This document shows positions 62,295 to 64,000 of a stretch of 64,000 bases of DNA, one piece after another. The translations under genes were made by a program, and so were the position numbers. The stretch spans positions 101,705 through 165,704 of the forward strand of contig CAJMMQ010000002.1 in the NCBI GenBank assembly GCA_905214625.1, read 5' to 3'. Below the pieces are notes generated by a model that had not been told where the DNA came from, did no database searches, and worked only from the letters and a program-made list of their open reading frames with translations. Numbering within the stretch: the stretch's first letter is position 1; each line of letters begins with the position of its first letter. Source of the DNA: an uncultured bacterium. Its GTDB lineage: Bacteria > Bacteroidota > Bacteroidia > Bacteroidales > Bacteroidaceae.

Positions 62295-62891
62295 ATGAAT
62301 ATCACTGACCAAGAGATAGTTCAGGCATTACTGCGGCGCGACACCGTAACAACAAGGGATTTCTTTTACCGTAAATGCTATCCCTTGTTCAAGTCTGTGT
62401 ACGACAATTATCATACCGACTGCTCGTCATGTATGGAATTTATTAACGAAATATACATCCATATAATGACACCCGACAAGGAAAAAAGACAATGCAAGCT
62501 TGAAGGATTCAGATTTCAAAGCACCCTGTTCACATGGATAAAGGCCGTATGCCTGTTCTACTGCTATAAAAAGTATGAACGCAAGACCAAAATGCCCACC
62601 GAACATATTTCTGAAAATTATGACGGGGAAGGTGTAAGAATCGACATCATTCCGGGGTCTATAGAATTAGACGACTCATCACTGCAGAATCACGACACCG
62701 AGACAATACTGCGGCTGATGCCCAACAGAAGATACAGCAGGCTGATAAGGCTGAGATATCTATGCGGACACACCAACGAAGAAACCGCAATGCTGATGGG
62801 AATGAACATGAACACATTCTACAACAAGCACAAGATGGCTAAGGAACAATTTTTAAAGACACTAAGAACGGAGGAAATGCGACATGGATGA
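62295..62891 (+). CDS. ECF-type sigma-70 family factor
   Basis: The 198-residue protein has a region-2-like helical part (about 18-95, with FRFQSTLFTWIKAVCLFYCYKK) and a region 4 helix-turn-helix (about 135-190, MPNRRYSRLIRLRYLCGHTNEETAMLMGMNMNT). Region 2 is more divergent than usual. It is followed by an 8-bp overlapping acidic gene, as in sigma/anti-sigma pairs. It might read the operon itself or distant genes. Its placement at the end of the phosphosignalling cluster suggests a transcriptional output. Confidence 0.82.
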   Translation: MNITDQEIVQALLRRDTVTTRDFFYRKCYPLFKSVYDNYHTDCSSCMEFINEIYIHIMTPDKEKRQCKLEGFRFQSTLFTWIKAVCLFYCYKKYERKTKMPTEHISENYDGEGVRIDIIPGSIELDDSSLQNHDTETILRLMPNRRYSRLIRLRYLCGHTNEETAMLMGMNMNTFYNKHKMAKEQFLKTLRTEEMRHG

Positions 62892-63303
62892 CTACGGCAA
62901 CTTTACCCTTGACGAGAACATGTTTTCGGCATGGCTCGACGGAAATATGACGCCCGACGAGGAAGAGGCTTTCATGGACATGTGTGCCGACGACCCCGCC
63001 ATGGGCGAAATACTCGACGCCAACGACCAGGTGGACGACTACTACGAAAGTCTTGTAGACGGAGGATACGAGATACCCGAAGAGCTCGACACCGACTTCG
63101 ACCTGCCTTACATATCCCCGGCATACGAAGACGACGACATTTACAGCTATGAAGACATCGAACCGTATGACGACAGCAGCGACAGCCATGACATGACTGA
63201 CGAAAACGACGACACGGCAGGCAGCGACGGCTTCGACGACGACAACACAACGGACCACTTCGGCAGCGACAGCGACACTTATCAGGATATTGACTTAATG
63301 TAG
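62884..63303 (+). CDS. acidic protein, putative anti-sigma factor
   Basis: The 139-residue protein overlaps the sigma factor gene by 8 bp. The first 55 residues (FSAWLDGNMTPDEEEAFMDMC, DPAMGEILD) resemble the N-terminal helical region of cytoplasmic anti-sigma proteins; the remaining 80 residues are almost all Asp, Glu, Ser and Gly. There is no membrane helix and no zinc-binding HxxxCxxC. The acidic tail could bind the sigma factor's DNA-binding region or metal ions. It is the last gene before the terminator. The anti-sigma role rests mainly on position. Confidence 0.62.
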   Translation: MDDYGNFTLDENMFSAWLDGNMTPDEEEAFMDMCADDPAMGEILDANDQVDDYYESLVDGGYEIPEELDTDFDLPYISPAYEDDDIYSYEDIEPYDDSSDSHDMTDENDDTAGSDGFDDDNTTDHFGSDSDTYQDIDLM

Positions 63304-63368
63304 CCCATACAGACACATACGGCGGGCCGCCACGCCAACAGCGGCCGCATGGCCATCTGAATAAATAC

Positions 63369-63409
63369 TATCCGCAGCCCTCTCCCATTGAGGTGCTGCG
63401 GATATTTTT
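63369..63409 (+). terminator. terminator of the kinase/FHA operon
   Basis: A 10-bp perfect stem (TATCCGCAGC at 63369-63378 with GCTGCGGATA at 63395-63404) and 16-nt loop, followed by TTTTTA, 65 bp after the last stop. Confidence 0.85.
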
Positions 63410-63477
63410 ATGGCAAGTAATATAAACCCAAATCGGTCCTCAACAGTTTTTTGATTTTCCGGTGACTGGCTTTTTGA

Positions 63478-63627
63478 ATCTGCCATATTTATCCCAAATT
63501 GTCATCAGAAAAATTCACTATCATTTTGCTCGATAATGCCTACTGCTCCGTCAATAAGAAAGTGAAGATTATTAATAATATACATTATGGCTTGGCGTTC
63601 TTGCACATTGACGACGAAATATTCTAA
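63478..63627 (+). pseudogene. possible decayed IS630-like transposase fragment
   Basis: One frame reads ICHIYPKLSSEKFTIILLDN and continues AYCSVNKKVKIINNIHYGL to a stop at 63625. The block YP-x-SEKFTIILLDNA followed by KKVKI-NNI resembles the DDE region around the second Asp of IS630-type transposases, but it is short, has no start and lacks the following PYSPELNP motif. No inverted repeats were identified. It is A/T-rich like the next gene. The rest of 63410-63754 contains nothing else apart from the promoter. Confidence 0.35.
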
Positions 63628-63698
63628 AAACCAATTGGGATTTAAAGACTGTGAAATGTGAGTGTAAATATAAAAATTTAAAACAAAGTTTTTAAAAT

Positions 63699-63730
63699 TT
63701 TGGCTCTGCGCTTACCTTTGCTTACCTTTG
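63699..63730 (+). promoter_or_regulatory. promoter of the last gene, with a duplicated -7 box
   Basis: TTTG (63699-63702), 20 bp, TACCTTTG (63723-63730). The 10-bp block CTTACCTTTG is tandemly duplicated, so another TACCTTTG lies at 63713-63720, which is too close to the TTTG to be used with it. Confidence 0.72.
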
Positions 63731-63754
63731 CATTATAACAAAAAGAATTTTATA

Positions 63755-64000
63755 ATGAACAAGCTTATTAATACGAAAAAAAATATTAAATTCATATACT
63801 TATTTTTTCTATTTATAATTTATACTTGCAGTGTTTCTGCTGTCGGTGACAATTTTGAAATATTAAATAGTCGTCCCTTAAAAAGCCCATTTTGGGGAGA
63901 TGTTGTTCAGACACAGTATCTCGCAATTTTTTTGAAACATGCAACAAAGAGCTTTCATGGCTCTTTTGAAGTTATAGGCCGCAGCCGCCAAAAGCACGTT
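63755..64000 (+). CDS. exported protein, 3' partial
   Basis: The frame opens with MNKLINTKKN, continues with a strongly hydrophobic segment (IYLFFLFIIYTCSVS) that fits a signal peptide, and then reads AVGDNFEILNSRPLKSPFWG to the window end without a stop (82 codons seen). It is A/T-rich compared with the genes before it. A well-placed promoter at 63699-63730 supports the start. Too little is visible for a family call. Confidence 0.65.
   Translation, partial: MNKLINTKKNIKFIYLFFLFIIYTCSVSAVGDNFEILNSRPLKSPFWGDVVQTQYLAIFLKHATKSFHGSFEVIGRSRQKHV

Noticed and set aside
36299..63303. Type VI secretion phosphorylation pathway
   Set aside because: Kinase, PP2C and FHA genes are typical regulators of T6SS, but no sheath, tube, baseplate or membrane-complex gene is present.
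1..64000. tRNA or rRNA genes
   Set aside because: I looked for TTCGA-type loops with flanking stems and saw none that fold; the single GGTTCGAC match at 6151 is inside the sensor gene.

Overview
This window is a piece of a Bacteroidales chromosome, most likely from a Prevotella-like gut or oral organism. The evidence is promoter boxes of the Bacteroidetes type (TTTG, about 20 bp, TANNTTTG), a SusR/HTCS-type sensor-regulator beside carbohydrate-active enzymes, a UpxY-like NusG paralogue, FimB-like and BACON-type envelope proteins, and C-terminal tails like those on exported Prevotella proteins. No tRNA, rRNA, intact transposase, phage gene or CRISPR array was recognised.

Layout. (1) 1-9.2 kb: plant-glycan use. 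A multidomain pectin methylesterase (5' end outside the window), a membrane sensor with an AraC-type DNA-binding domain on the minus strand, and a divergent GH95 fucosidase/galactosidase. (2) 9.4-17.6 kb: a candidate 46-residue secreted peptide, a conserved protein of unknown function, a GH3-family adenylating enzyme, an Ig-like lipoprotein, a DUF3108 protein, a class A beta-lactamase and miaB. (3) 18.1-29.5 kb: a lipid A / surface glycan block with an MsbA-like ABC exporter, LpxL-like acyltransferase, four glycosyltransferases, a UDP-sugar epimerase, a Kdo/WaaP-like kinase, UDP-galactopyranose mutase, and a secreted esterase at the end. (4) 29.5-31.5 kb: an A/T-rich islet with SatD-like and DUF3307 genes, bounded by two roughly 90 percent identical 187-bp direct repeats that include the 3' end of the esterase gene. 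(5) 32.0-35.5 kb: an orphan NtrC-type regulator, an S41 protease and a DUF3592 membrane protein. (6) 35.9-63.4 kb: the most striking region, a long same-strand gene cluster starting with a strong promoter, a leader of about 320 nt and a UpxY/NusG-like antiterminator. It encodes four eukaryotic-like Ser/Thr kinases, two PP2C phosphatases, six FHA domains (three on zinc-ribbon proteins), an exported caspase-fold peptidase with an EF-hand-like loop, several envelope proteins (WG-repeat, beta-barrel, FimB-like, S41 protease, BACON) and finally an ECF-type sigma factor overlapping an acidic putative anti-sigma gene, then a terminator. (7) The last 0.6 kb holds a decayed transposase fragment and the start of an A/T-rich exported-protein gene.

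How region 6 may work (inference): kinases with periplasmic parts sense the envelope; phosphothreonine marks are read by FHA proteins and erased by the PP2C enzymes; envelope proteins, the caspase-like enzyme and the terminal sigma/anti-sigma pair are possible outputs. The leading NusG paralogue would let RNA polymerase read the whole 27-kb unit.

The window also carries dispersed intergenic repeats: arrays of an exact 22-bp period at five places plus one degenerate place, all in the same orientation, and a second family of 7-bp-period A/T-rich repeats, one of which lies in frame inside miaB.
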